Below, piece by piece: positions 1 to 5,610 of a stretch of 5,610 bases of DNA. The first letter of the stretch is position 1. Every line of letters begins with the position of its first letter. The DNA comes from an uncultured Eubacteriales bacterium (GTDB lineage Bacteria; Bacillota; Clostridia; Oscillospirales; Butyricicoccaceae). A program made the position numbers and the translations under genes. The stretch is taken from NCBI GenBank assembly GCA_905199135.1, contig CAJKFC010000109.1, forward strand, positions 1 through 5,610, written 5' to 3'. The notes under the pieces are model-generated. The model worked only from the letters and a program-made list of their open reading frames with translations, did no database searches and was not told the origin of the DNA.

Positions 1-429
1 TTTGACAGCCGTATCGTCGTCAAATCCAAACTCTTCCTGGGCGGCGCATATAACTCCCGGAAGTATTCCCGAAGCGCCCGCCGTCGGAGCGGCTACAATG
101 ATACCCATGCTTGCGTTGTGCTCCGATGTAGCCAGCGAATAGGCTATGGCCTTTGAATGGAAATGGCTCAGCAAAGACTCGTTTCTGTCGATATATTTGT
201 TATACCTCTTTGCGTCTCCGCCCGAAAGTCCGCTGACCGACCTCATATCGCTTTCGATGCCGGCCGAGATGGCCTTTCTCATGGTGCTGTAAACTTCCTG
301 TGTCTTGGAATATATCTCCTCCTTGCTCACGCCTGTGGAGTCATTTTCCAAGTCTATCATATACTGCCAAACGGGAATATTTTTCTCCGTGGTTTCCTTT
401 ATTATGGCGTCTATACCTGAAATAAACAT
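1..429 (-). CDS. sdaAA: L-serine dehydratase, iron-sulfur-dependent, alpha subunit (partial; C-terminal part beyond the left edge)
   Basis: This is the large (alpha) chain of the two-subunit [4Fe-4S] L-serine dehydratase, a cytosolic enzyme that deaminates L-serine to pyruvate and ammonia. Only the first 143 codons lie in the window, and the frame is open to base 1 with no stop. The hallmark family stretch APTAGASGILPGV is at about residues 115-127, preceded by the conserved SGLSGGDA (about 66-73) and a TSEHNASMG segment (about 101-109). The cysteines that hold the iron-sulfur cluster are expected further downstream and are not visible here. The start at 429 (MFISGIDAI) is chosen because AAGGTGA lies 4 nt upstream and the N-terminus matches family length. 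The ribosome binding site overlaps the sdaAB stop codon and the gap is 9 nt, so the two subunits are almost certainly co-transcribed and translationally coupled. The identity is secure; the truncation is simply the window edge. Confidence 0.93.
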   Translation of the reverse strand, partial: MFISGIDAIIKETTEKNIPVWQYMIDLENDSTGVSKEEIYSKTQEVYSTMRKAISAGIESDMRSVSGLSGGDAKRYNKYIDRNESLLSHFHSKAIAYSLATSEHNASMGIIVAAPTAGASGILPGVICAAQEEFGFDDDTAVK

Positions 430-438
430 ATAATCACC

Positions 439-1104
439 TTAAAACTTTGGTATTTTTATTATCTGAATGACATTTTTCGTCTTCCTGAGCATGTCGACCG
501 TCTCCTCGGCCACAGGTATATCGGTCTCTATCAAAGAGACAACATCTCCGTTTTTCTTGGTACGGGTCAGGGTCATGTTGCTTATATTATATCCCGCCCA
601 GGCCATTATAGTTGTAATGGTCGAAAGTATGCCCGCCACATCGGTGTGGATTATAACCAGAGTGTCCTGATTGCACGGCGTATTTATGGTGAACTCATTC
701 AATGTGTTGAGCTTTATGGCTCCCCCCCCCACCCCAGCTCCCCGGGGCCTTTTTTTTTTGCCGCTCACGCCGACGGCTTCAATTTTTACTGTATTGGGAT
801 GATATCTCGGCTCCTCAGCCGTCTCAAACTCTATCTCCATTCCCTTCTGTGCGGCGATATCCAGGCTGTCGCGGTTTTCTATATCCTCGGGTCTGTGTCC
901 CAAAAGCCCGCCTACGAGAGCCTTGTCGGTTCCGTGTCCTCTGTATGTCTCGGCAAAAGAGCCGTACAGAGTTATTTTAGCGCTCTTGATCTCCTCGTCC
1001 AGCAGCATTCGGCAAGCCAGACCGAGCCTGACGGCTCCCGCTGTATGAGAGGAGGAAGGTCCCACCGTTATGGGGCCCAAAATGTCAAATAAACTAACAT
1101 TCAT
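439..1104 (-). CDS. sdaAB: L-serine dehydratase, iron-sulfur-dependent, beta subunit
   Basis: This is the beta chain of the L-serine dehydratase that pairs with the SdaAA product encoded just downstream. It has 221 residues, matching the roughly 220 usual for the Firmicutes form. The N-terminal beta domain carries FDILGPITVGPSSSHTAGA (about residues 6-24), YGSFAETYRGHGTDKALVGG (47-66) and HPNTVKI (102-108). GVGGGAIK at 124-131 corresponds to the conserved glycine-rich turn of the family. A C-terminal ACT domain follows from about residue 147 (LDTLVIIHTDVAG-like, starting at DTLVIIHTDVAG) to the end, a fold commonly used for small-molecule sensing. The start at 1104 (MNVSLFDI) is preferred over an upstream ATG at 1143 because AGAGGT lies 6 nt before it and homologues begin here; the upstream start would fall inside the hairpin. 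The coding strand contains very long A and G runs (721-759) unlike the rest of the gene; the frame stays intact through them. The enzyme class is oxygen-sensitive, which fits an anaerobe. Confidence 0.95.
   Translation of the reverse strand: MNVSLFDILGPITVGPSSSHTAGAVRLGLACRMLLDEEIKSAKITLYGSFAETYRGHGTDKALVGGLLGHRPEDIENRDSLDIAAQKGMEIEFETAEEPRYHPNTVKIEAVGVSGKKKRPRGAGVGGGAIKLNTLNEFTINTPCNQDTLVIIHTDVAGILSTITTIMAWAGYNISNMTLTRTKKNGDVVSLIETDIPVAEETVDMLRKTKNVIQIIKIPKF
721..759 (-). repeat. Homopolymer and G-quadruplex-like tract inside sdaAB
   Basis: Read on the coding (minus) strand, 759-750 is ten A in a row, followed by GG, the palindrome CCCCGGGG (747-740), AGCT, GGGG, T and nine G (730-722). The part from 743 to 722 fits four G-tracts of at least four with loops AGCT, T and G, a canonical G-quadruplex pattern on the mRNA strand. 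It encodes residues 116-128 of SdaAB (three Lys, then RPRGAGVGGG), and the frame is kept. Nothing like it occurs elsewhere in the window. Confidence 0.7.
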
Positions 1105-1110
1105 AAAAAT

Positions 1111-1116
1111 ACCTCT
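1111..1116 (-). promoter_or_regulatory. Ribosome binding site that fixes the sdaAB start
   Basis: On the minus strand AGAGGT sits 6 nt before the ATG at 1104. It decides the start codon against the in-frame ATG at 1143. It begins 5 nt after the foot of the preceding hairpin, so folding of that hairpin would leave the site exposed rather than hide it. Confidence 0.75.
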
Positions 1117-1121
1117 ACTAA

Positions 1122-1145
1122 AAGTGGCACCGAAAGGTGCCACTT
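1122..1145 (-). terminator. Perfect 10-bp hairpin between ileS and sdaAB (possible weak or partial terminator)
   Basis: Bases 1122-1131 and 1136-1145 are exact inverted repeats (AAGTGGCACC / GGTGCCACTT on either strand) with a 4-base loop, TTTC on the transcribed minus strand. The hairpin begins 8 nt after the ileS stop codon and ends 17 nt before the sdaAB start. The tract after the stem is short: two T inside the stem and two beyond it, then AG. It is therefore a poor intrinsic terminator by the usual criteria and may only lower read-through, or act as an mRNA processing or 3'-end protection element. Position and perfect pairing make a real element likely; the exact role is inference. Confidence 0.5.
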
Positions 1146-1153
1146 AAAACAAT

Positions 1154-3937
1154 TTAGTCTACAACTTTGGCGCAGCGCTCACAAAGTGTCGGATGCTTGG
1201 TATCCTTGCCGACTGTGTCGGAGTAGATCCAGCAGCGCTCACACTTCTCGCCTTCTGCACGGGCAACCTCAACGCCGACTCTCTCGTCGCCGTAGGTCTT
1301 TCCGCCCTTGCCGTTCACTATTTCAACCTTGGAAACGATGAACAAAGTCTCCAAAAGCTTTGTCTTGTCACTATATTTTGTGCAGAGCTCGTCGTCCATA
1401 TACATGGTCACCTTTGCCTCCAAAGGCTTGCCTATGAGCTTGGCTCCTCTTGCCTCCTCAAGGCACTGGTTGACTGTATCACGCAGAGCTATGAGCTCGT
1501 TCCACTTGTCCATTTCTTCAGCGCTCAGATGATACTCTGTAAAGGGCTTGTTCATCTGGTTCAAAAGGACATGAGCTGTGTCGTCGCCCTCTCTGTGGGG
1601 CATTGCCTGCCATATCTCGTCGGAAGTAAAGGCGAGAATGGGAGTGAGCATACGGACAAGAGAGTCGAGAATGAGGTAAATAGCTGTCTGTGCGCTTCTT
1701 CTCTCAACACTGTCCTTGCCTGCACAGTAAAGTCTGTCTTTGATAATATCGAGGTAGAAGTTGGACATCTCGACTACGCAGAAATTGTGTATGCCGTGAT
1801 GAACAATATGATATTCGAAATCCTCATATCCCTTGTGTACCTTATTCATGAGCTCGGAGAGCTTTGTGACAGCCCATCTGTCTATCTCCAGCATCTCTTC
1901 GGGCTTTACAAGGTTATTGGGATCAAAGTCTGCGATATTTCCGAGGATATATCTCGCGGTATTTCTAATCTTGAGATACATCTGGGAAAGCTGCTTGAAG
2001 ATCTCCTTGGAAACTCTTACATCGACGCGGTAATCGGACGAAGCAACCCAGAGTCTCAGTATATCTGCGCCATACTCCTTAATTACATTGAGGGGATCGA
2101 CAGTGTTGCCGAGAGATTTGGACATCTTCTTGCCCTCTCCGTCGACGACCCAGCCGTGAGTAAGGACATTCTTATAGGGAGCGCCCTGTCCCTTTGCGGC
2201 AACAGCCGTAAGGAGAGAGGACTGGAACCAGCCTCTGTACTGGTCTGCACCCTCGAGGTAGAGGTCTGCGGGCCAGTGGTGATCGTCGTCTCCGTCAAGT
2301 ACGACAAAGTGTGTGGAACCGCTGTCGAACCAGCCGTCCAGAGTATCTATTTCCTTGGTAAAGTGTGTTCCTCCGCAGTGGGGGCACTTGAAGCCTTCGG
2401 GAATGATCTCCTCTGCCTCATGCAGATACCATGCGTTGGAGCCCTCGGCGCCGAACAGCTTGGAAACCGCCTCTATTGTCTCGTCTGTGCAAACAGGCTT
2501 GCCGCACTCCTCACAATAGAACACGGGAATGGGCAGACCCCAACGGCGCTGACGGGAAATACACCAGTCGGCGCGCTCACGAACCATGGATATGATTCTG
2601 TCTTCGCCCCAGGCGGGAGACCAGTTTACCTTTTTACATGCCTCGACGGCCTCCTCCTTAAAGGAGTCAACCGAGCAGAACCACTGGGGAGTAGCTCTGA
2701 ATATGATGGGATTCTTACATCTCCAGCAGTGGGGATACGGGTGGATTATGTCTTCATAAGCGAAGAGAGCTCCTGTCTCCTGAAGATGATTGAATATGAG
2801 TTCGTTGGATTTTTCGTAGTAAAGACCTGCGAACTGACCTGCGTCCTCTGTGAGAACACCCTTGTCATCGACCGGCACAAGCATGGGCAGATTGTATCTG
2901 CGGCCTGTGAGGTAGTCGTCGGCACCGTGTCCGGGAGCTGTGTGTACGCAGCCTGTACCGGAATCCATTGTGACATAGTCTGCTGTGACTATAAGGCTGT
3001 CGCGGTCGAGGAAGGGATGCTGAGCAGTCATGTACTCAAACTCGCTGCCCTTGAGCTCGGCGATGATCTCATAATTCTCAATGCCGCCCTGCTTCATTGT
3101 GGAAGCCAGCAGCTCTTTGGCTGTTATGTAGACATTTCCGTTCTCTGTCTTGGCAAGTACATAGTCCTCATAGGGGTTGAGGGCGATGGCGAGGTTGCCC
3201 GGCAGTGTCCATGTTGTAGTTGTCCAAATGATGAAGTAAAGCTTGTCGAGATCGCAGTACTGAGAGAGCTTGCCCTTGTCGTCCTTGATCTTAAAGCTTA
3301 CATATATTGATTTACAGGGTGCGTCGACATACTCGATCTCGGCCTCAGCGAGAGCTGTCTGATCGTGGGGACACCAGTAAACAGGCTTAAGTCCCTTATA
3401 GATGTATCCCTTTTTGTACATCTCACCGAATATCTTGACCTCTGTGGCCTCAAAGCTCGGTTTCATTGTGAGATAGGGGTGCTCCCAGTCGCCTATTACG
3501 CCGAGGCGCTTGAACTGGGACATCTGAGCCTCTACCCAATCTTCAGCGAATTTCTTACATGCGTCTCTGAACTCGGGAATGCTCATCTTTGTTCTGTCGA
3601 GCTTGTTCTTTTTGATGATGGCGCTCTCTATGGGCATACCGTGGTTGTCCCAGCCGGGTACATACACAGCGTCAAAACCGTTCATCATCTTATATTTATT
3701 GACAAAATCCTTGAGAACCTTGTTCATGGCTGTTCCCATGTGGATATTGTTGTTGCTGAACGGAGGGCCGTCATGAAGAACATATTTGGGAAGACCCTTG
3801 TTCTTCTCTCTGACCATTTTGTAAAGGCCCATCTCCTCATTGTGCTGGAGCATTCCGGGCTCTCTGTTGGGCAGACCCGCTCTCATCGGAAAATCGGTAG
3901 AGGGCAGATTAAGCGTTTTATTGTAATCCTGTTCCAT
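1154..3937 (-). CDS. ileS: Isoleucyl-tRNA synthetase (class I, bacterial type)
   Basis: This cytosolic enzyme activates isoleucine with ATP and charges tRNA-Ile, and edits mischarged valine. It has 927 residues, close to the 938 of E. coli IleRS. The N-terminus (KTLNLPSTDFPMRAGLPNRE, 7-26) is typical of the bacterial form. The class I HIGH signature appears as HMGT (66-69) and KMSKS is at 604-608. The editing domain shows the threonine-rich WTTTTWTLPGN (238-248) and GTGCVHTAPGHGADD (327-341), where D341 corresponds to the editing aspartate of E. coli. C899, C902, C919 and C922 form the C-terminal zinc site. Extra cysteine pairs occur at 404/407 and at 475/478 with 518/521, the latter resembling a second zinc knuckle. 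The start at 3937 is chosen because homologues begin there and a ribosome binding site precedes it; an ATG at 3991 would add a lysine/arginine-rich 18-residue tail lying over the end of divIVA. The gap to divIVA is 16 nt, too small for a T-box leader. The C-terminal zinc domain and bacterial-type motifs suggest the usual mupirocin-sensitive lineage, which is inference. Confidence 0.97.
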   Translation of the reverse strand: MEQDYNKTLNLPSTDFPMRAGLPNREPGMLQHNEEMGLYKMVREKNKGLPKYVLHDGPPFSNNNIHMGTAMNKVLKDFVNKYKMMNGFDAVYVPGWDNHGMPIESAIIKKNKLDRTKMSIPEFRDACKKFAEDWVEAQMSQFKRLGVIGDWEHPYLTMKPSFEATEVKIFGEMYKKGYIYKGLKPVYWCPHDQTALAEAEIEYVDAPCKSIYVSFKIKDDKGKLSQYCDLDKLYFIIWTTTTWTLPGNLAIALNPYEDYVLAKTENGNVYITAKELLASTMKQGGIENYEIIAELKGSEFEYMTAQHPFLDRDSLIVTADYVTMDSGTGCVHTAPGHGADDYLTGRRYNLPMLVPVDDKGVLTEDAGQFAGLYYEKSNELIFNHLQETGALFAYEDIIHPYPHCWRCKNPIIFRATPQWFCSVDSFKEEAVEACKKVNWSPAWGEDRIISMVRERADWCISRQRRWGLPIPVFYCEECGKPVCTDETIEAVSKLFGAEGSNAWYLHEAEEIIPEGFKCPHCGGTHFTKEIDTLDGWFDSGSTHFVVLDGDDDHHWPADLYLEGADQYRGWFQSSLLTAVAAKGQGAPYKNVLTHGWVVDGEGKKMSKSLGNTVDPLNVIKEYGADILRLWVASSDYRVDVRVSKEIFKQLSQMYLKIRNTARYILGNIADFDPNNLVKPEEMLEIDRWAVTKLSELMNKVHKGYEDFEYHIVHHGIHNFCVVEMSNFYLDIIKDRLYCAGKDSVERRSAQTAIYLILDSLVRMLTPILAFTSDEIWQAMPHREGDDTAHVLLNQMNKPFTEYHLSAEEMDKWNELIALRDTVNQCLEEARGAKLIGKPLEAKVTMYMDDELCTKYSDKTKLLETLFIVSKVEIVNGKGGKTYGDERVGVEVARAEGEKCERCWIYSDTVGKDTKHPTLCERCAKVVD

Positions 3938-3947
3938 CTTTATAAGT

Positions 3948-3954
3948 TCCCTTC
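3948..3954 (-). promoter_or_regulatory. Ribosome binding site for ileS, overlapping the divIVA stop codon
   Basis: On the minus strand the divIVA stop TAG runs straight into GAAGGGA, which lies 10 nt before the ATG at 3937. The match to the anti-Shine-Dalgarno is moderate and the spacing slightly long. It supports the internal start over the ATG at 3991, and the overlap suggests that translation of ileS is coupled to that of divIVA. Confidence 0.55.
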
Positions 3955-4799
3955 TATTTCTTTTTGCCTTTCGTCTTCCCTTCTTCTTCATAATCGTAGT
4001 TTTTGCCGAATTTCAAATCGTTGAATCTGAAAGACGGTTTATACGATCTGTCGTAGCTGCCTTCGTCAGCTTCCTGCACGGTTCTCTTGTGGGCGCGCTC
4101 TTCTTTTCTTCCGAGCTGCACCTCAAAGAACTTTGTATCGGAAAGATCGGCATTTTTATTATCTGTCTTTATATCCCCGACCTTTTCTGAAACGGTCTGG
4201 AGTTCAACGGGAATCTCTTCCCTTTTTTCTTCTGTTTTTTCTTCGCCCTTATCAACTATAAAATCCTTGGGCAGTTCAAATTCAAATGTGTCCGGTGATG
4301 CTTTCTTATATTCCTCCTCCTTGGGAGGAATGATCTCCTGTTTAGGGGGAGCCGCTTCTATATATGCGTCAAGAAGCTCTATGTTTTTCCTGAGTATGGA
4401 TTTCATCTGCTCTGCAAAAGCAGCTGTCTCGCTCTTCATTGCGGCCAGCTTGTCCTGCTCGGCAAGATACTGATTTTTAAGCTCTATTATGCTGGATTCC
4501 GCGGCCGACTTGGCATTGTCCACAATGCTGACCGCCTCTTTTTCCGCATTTGCTACCAGCTCTTTCGACTTGGACTGAGCTGTATAAAGCATTTTTCTTA
4601 TCTCGTCGTCGACGCTTCTGTACTCTTCAATCTTGTCGACGAGAACCTTCATTTTTCCTTTGAGAGTTATATTTTCTTTATATATTTCGGTATAGTCGTT
4701 GATTATGCTGTCAAGAAAATCATCGACCTGAGCCATATCGTATCCGCCGAAAACAGCTTTTTCAAATTTTTTATTCTGGAGTTCCTGCGGTGTAAGCAT
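3954..4799 (-). CDS. divIVA: DivIVA-family cell-division/polarity protein
   Basis: DivIVA proteins bind negatively curved membrane at the septum and poles and recruit division and wall-synthesis partners. The 281-residue product opens with the family signature LTPQELQNKKF followed by FGGYDMAQVDDFLDSI (17-32). A long heptad-like coiled coil follows from about 25 to 145, rich in Ala, Lys and Glu. The tail (about 150-281) is charged, proline-containing and probably disordered, ending in a FNDLKFGKNYDY motif (259-270) and a lysine cluster. B. subtilis DivIVA is only 164 residues, so the tail is a large addition, as is usual for many clostridial members. F17, which inserts into membrane in B. subtilis, has a counterpart here, but the neighbouring Arg18 is replaced by glycine. 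The start at 4799 has a strong AGGGGGT 6 nt upstream. The 24-nt gap from the yggT gene indicates co-transcription. The family is certain; whether it acts in Min positioning, pole marking or wall growth cannot be read from sequence. Confidence 0.92.
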   Translation of the reverse strand: MLTPQELQNKKFEKAVFGGYDMAQVDDFLDSIINDYTEIYKENITLKGKMKVLVDKIEEYRSVDDEIRKMLYTAQSKSKELVANAEKEAVSIVDNAKSAAESSIIELKNQYLAEQDKLAAMKSETAAFAEQMKSILRKNIELLDAYIEAAPPKQEIIPPKEEEYKKASPDTFEFELPKDFIVDKGEEKTEEKREEIPVELQTVSEKVGDIKTDNKNADLSDTKFFEVQLGRKEERAHKRTVQEADEGSYDRSYKPSFRFNDLKFGKNYDYEEEGKTKGKKK

Positions 4800-4805
4800 A
4801 TATTT

Positions 4806-4812
4806 ACCCCCT
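4806..4812 (-). promoter_or_regulatory. Ribosome binding site for divIVA
   Basis: AGGGGGT on the minus strand lies 6 nt before the divIVA ATG at 4799, within the 24-nt gap after the yggT stop codon. It is one of the strongest matches in the window and implies that divIVA is translated independently of yggT. Confidence 0.7.
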
Positions 4813-4823
4813 GTTCTTATATT

Positions 4824-5111
4824 TTAGTAAAGCATATTCTGAAGCAGTATTTCCACAAAAATAACCGCAATAAAAGCGAGCATGAAAGGTATATCGAGAG
4901 GAAATCCCCTTAGGCTCCTGACATTGCTCATCAGTTTTCTGAAAGGCATTATAATAGGCTCCGTAATGCCGTAGACAAAGGCGAACAGCTTGCCTCCCTG
5001 AAGCTGGGGGAACCAGGACATAATGGCTCTGAACATCAGAAGATATTCCAAACATGTCACAAGTGTTACGGCCGTTCGCAAAACAAGTTCATTGATTATC
5101 GATAAAATCAT
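4824..5111 (-). CDS. yggT: YggT/YlmG-family small membrane protein
   Basis: This 95-residue integral membrane protein belongs to the YggT family (called YlmG in Bacillus). Two hydrophobic segments are visible, at about 8-31 and 73-94, joined by a basic loop. The family signature is present: RAIMSWFP (28-35) and TEPIIMPFRKLM (50-61). The biochemical role of the family is not settled; in Gram-positive bacteria it sits beside sepF and divIVA, and plant and cyanobacterial relatives have been linked to nucleoid or plastid organisation. The ATG at 5111 is 5 nt after the sepF stop codon, with no convincing Shine-Dalgarno sequence near it, so translation probably depends on ribosomes finishing sepF. 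An alternative frame covering 5055-4804 is a shadow with no family features. The S4-domain gene ylmH that usually follows this gene in Bacillus is absent here. Confidence 0.9.
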   Translation of the reverse strand: MILSIINELVLRTAVTLVTCLEYLLMFRAIMSWFPQLQGGKLFAFVYGITEPIIMPFRKLMSNVRSLRGFPLDIPFMLAFIAVIFVEILLQNMLY

Positions 5112-5116
5112 GATTT

Positions 5117-5560
5117 TTAAATATAAAGTCCGTTATTTTCAAGCTCGTCGATAAGATCACCCAAAATGTCTACCGTATAAGGTGTAATGATAAAGGTGTT
5201 GTTTGCCACTTTTTTGATTTTGCCTTCGAGAGAATATGTAACGCCGCTCAAAAAGTCTATCAGTCTTCTGGCGACATCCTTGTTGGTGTCTTCGAGGTTC
5301 AAAACCACCGTACGCTTGTCCCTCAGATGGTCGGCGATCTCGGCGGCATTCTCAAACCTCTCGGGTTTTACCAAAACAACCGAAAGCTGAGTTGTGGCAT
5401 TTATATTTACCACTTTATTGTTTTTTCTAATATCAGGCATTGGAGCGGGCTCTTCGGGCTGCTCATATGAAGCGTTTCTCTTTTTGGGAGCGAACTCCTC
5501 GAAATCGTCCTCGTCGTCCTCGCCTTTAGTCCATTTTACTATATTGTTAAAAATACTCAT
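5117..5560 (-). CDS. sepF: Cell division protein SepF (FtsZ membrane tether)
   Basis: SepF binds the C-terminal tail of FtsZ, assembles into rings or arcs, and anchors the Z-ring to the membrane alongside or instead of FtsA. The 147-residue product has the expected three parts. A short amphipathic N-terminal helix (MSIFNNIVKW, 1-10) serves as membrane anchor. A variable, strongly acidic then proline-rich linker (about 13-48) follows. The SepF core (about 56-140) contains TVVLNLEDTNKDVARRLIDF (84-103) and SGVTYSLEGKIKKVANNTFI (105-124). The conserved glycine needed for FtsZ interaction or dimer function in other species corresponds to G106 or lies near it. Length is close to the roughly 150 of B. 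subtilis SepF. The start at 5560 has AAGGAGT 6 nt upstream; the frame stays open to the right edge but the N-terminal helix begins exactly at this Met. It is the first gene of the visible cluster; the genes before it (often yggS-like or ftsZ-proximal genes) are outside the window. Confidence 0.95.
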   Translation of the reverse strand: MSIFNNIVKWTKGEDDEDDFEEFAPKKRNASYEQPEEPAPMPDIRKNNKVVNINATTQLSVVLVKPERFENAAEIADHLRDKRTVVLNLEDTNKDVARRLIDFLSGVTYSLEGKIKKVANNTFIITPYTVDILGDLIDELENNGLYI

Positions 5561-5566
5561 AATCTG

Positions 5567-5573
5567 ACTCCTT
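5567..5573 (-). promoter_or_regulatory. Ribosome binding site for sepF
   Basis: AAGGAGT on the minus strand is a near-perfect Shine-Dalgarno sequence 6 nt before the ATG at 5560. It fixes the start even though the reading frame is open further upstream to the window edge. Confidence 0.8.
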
Positions 5574-5610
5574 CCGATACCATAACTTTGATTTATGCGG
5601 CAAAGTGACT

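Noticed and set aside
157..420. An 87-codon plus-strand open frame opposite sdaAA
   Set aside because: It is antisense to a gene with clear family motifs, and its product shows no recognisable feature.
1102..1143. A longer SdaAB start at 1143
   Set aside because: That ATG lies inside the hairpin and has no ribosome binding site; the start at 1104 has AGAGGT at good spacing and matches family N-termini.
1193..3310. A 705-codon open frame on the plus strand, antisense to ileS
   Set aside because: It lies wholly within ileS, and its product is a low-complexity Leu/Val/Ser/Cys-rich chain with no domain. Long antisense frames arise when the sense gene rarely uses codons whose complements are stops. 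ileS has every catalytic motif, so this is a shadow.
3935..3991. An 18-residue N-terminal extension of IleRS starting at 3991
   Set aside because: It overlaps the 3' end of divIVA in another frame, is just Lys/Arg-rich, and homologues start at the later Met, which has a ribosome binding site.
4804..5055. An 83-codon minus-strand frame overlapping yggT
   Set aside because: It is out of frame with a protein that has clear YggT signatures, and its product has no membrane or domain pattern.
5574..5610. A possible promoter upstream of sepF
   Set aside because: TTGCCG and TATGGT can be picked out but are only about 13 nt apart, too close for a sigma-A promoter, and only 37 nt are visible.

Overview
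The window is a densely packed set of six genes, all on the minus strand, so transcription runs from the right edge to the left edge. The gene content, a moderate GC level, strong Shine-Dalgarno sequences, a clostridial-type DivIVA and a two-subunit iron-sulfur L-serine dehydratase suggest an anaerobic Gram-positive bacterium of the class Clostridia, possibly an Oscillospiraceae/Ruminococcaceae-like gut organism. The class is inferred with fair confidence; the family is only a guess.

Layout in the direction of transcription: sepF (5560-5117), a YggT-family membrane protein gene (5111-4824), divIVA (4799-3954), ileS (3937-1154), a 49-nt gap holding a perfect 10-bp hairpin (1122-1145), sdaAB (1104-439) and the first 143 codons of sdaAA (429 to the left edge, cut off). 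Gaps between neighbours are 5, 24, 16, 49 and 9 nt, so nearly all of the DNA is coding. The 37 nt beyond the sepF ribosome binding site (5574-5610) show no gene or promoter that I can support. No stretch of 300 bases lacks a gene, and I saw no mobile element, CRISPR array, tRNA or rRNA.

The right half is the conserved Gram-positive cluster downstream of the division (dcw/ftsZ) region. SepF tethers FtsZ to the membrane, YggT/YlmG is a small membrane protein, DivIVA marks curved membrane at septa and poles, and IleRS charges tRNA-Ile. Compared with the Bacillus subtilis order (sepF-ylmG-ylmH-divIVA-ileS), the S4-domain gene ylmH is missing between yggT and divIVA. ileS follows divIVA so closely that no T-box leader fits immediately before it. 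The left half is a separate metabolic unit: sdaAB and sdaAA encode the beta and alpha chains of the oxygen-sensitive enzyme that converts L-serine to pyruvate and ammonia.

This is mainly a housekeeping region and I do not see a new system in it. The most unusual sequence is inside sdaAB (721-759). There the coding strand carries a run of ten A, then CCCCGGGG, then a G-rich block ending in nine G. This block fits a G-quadruplex pattern and is prone to slippage, or to sequencing error.
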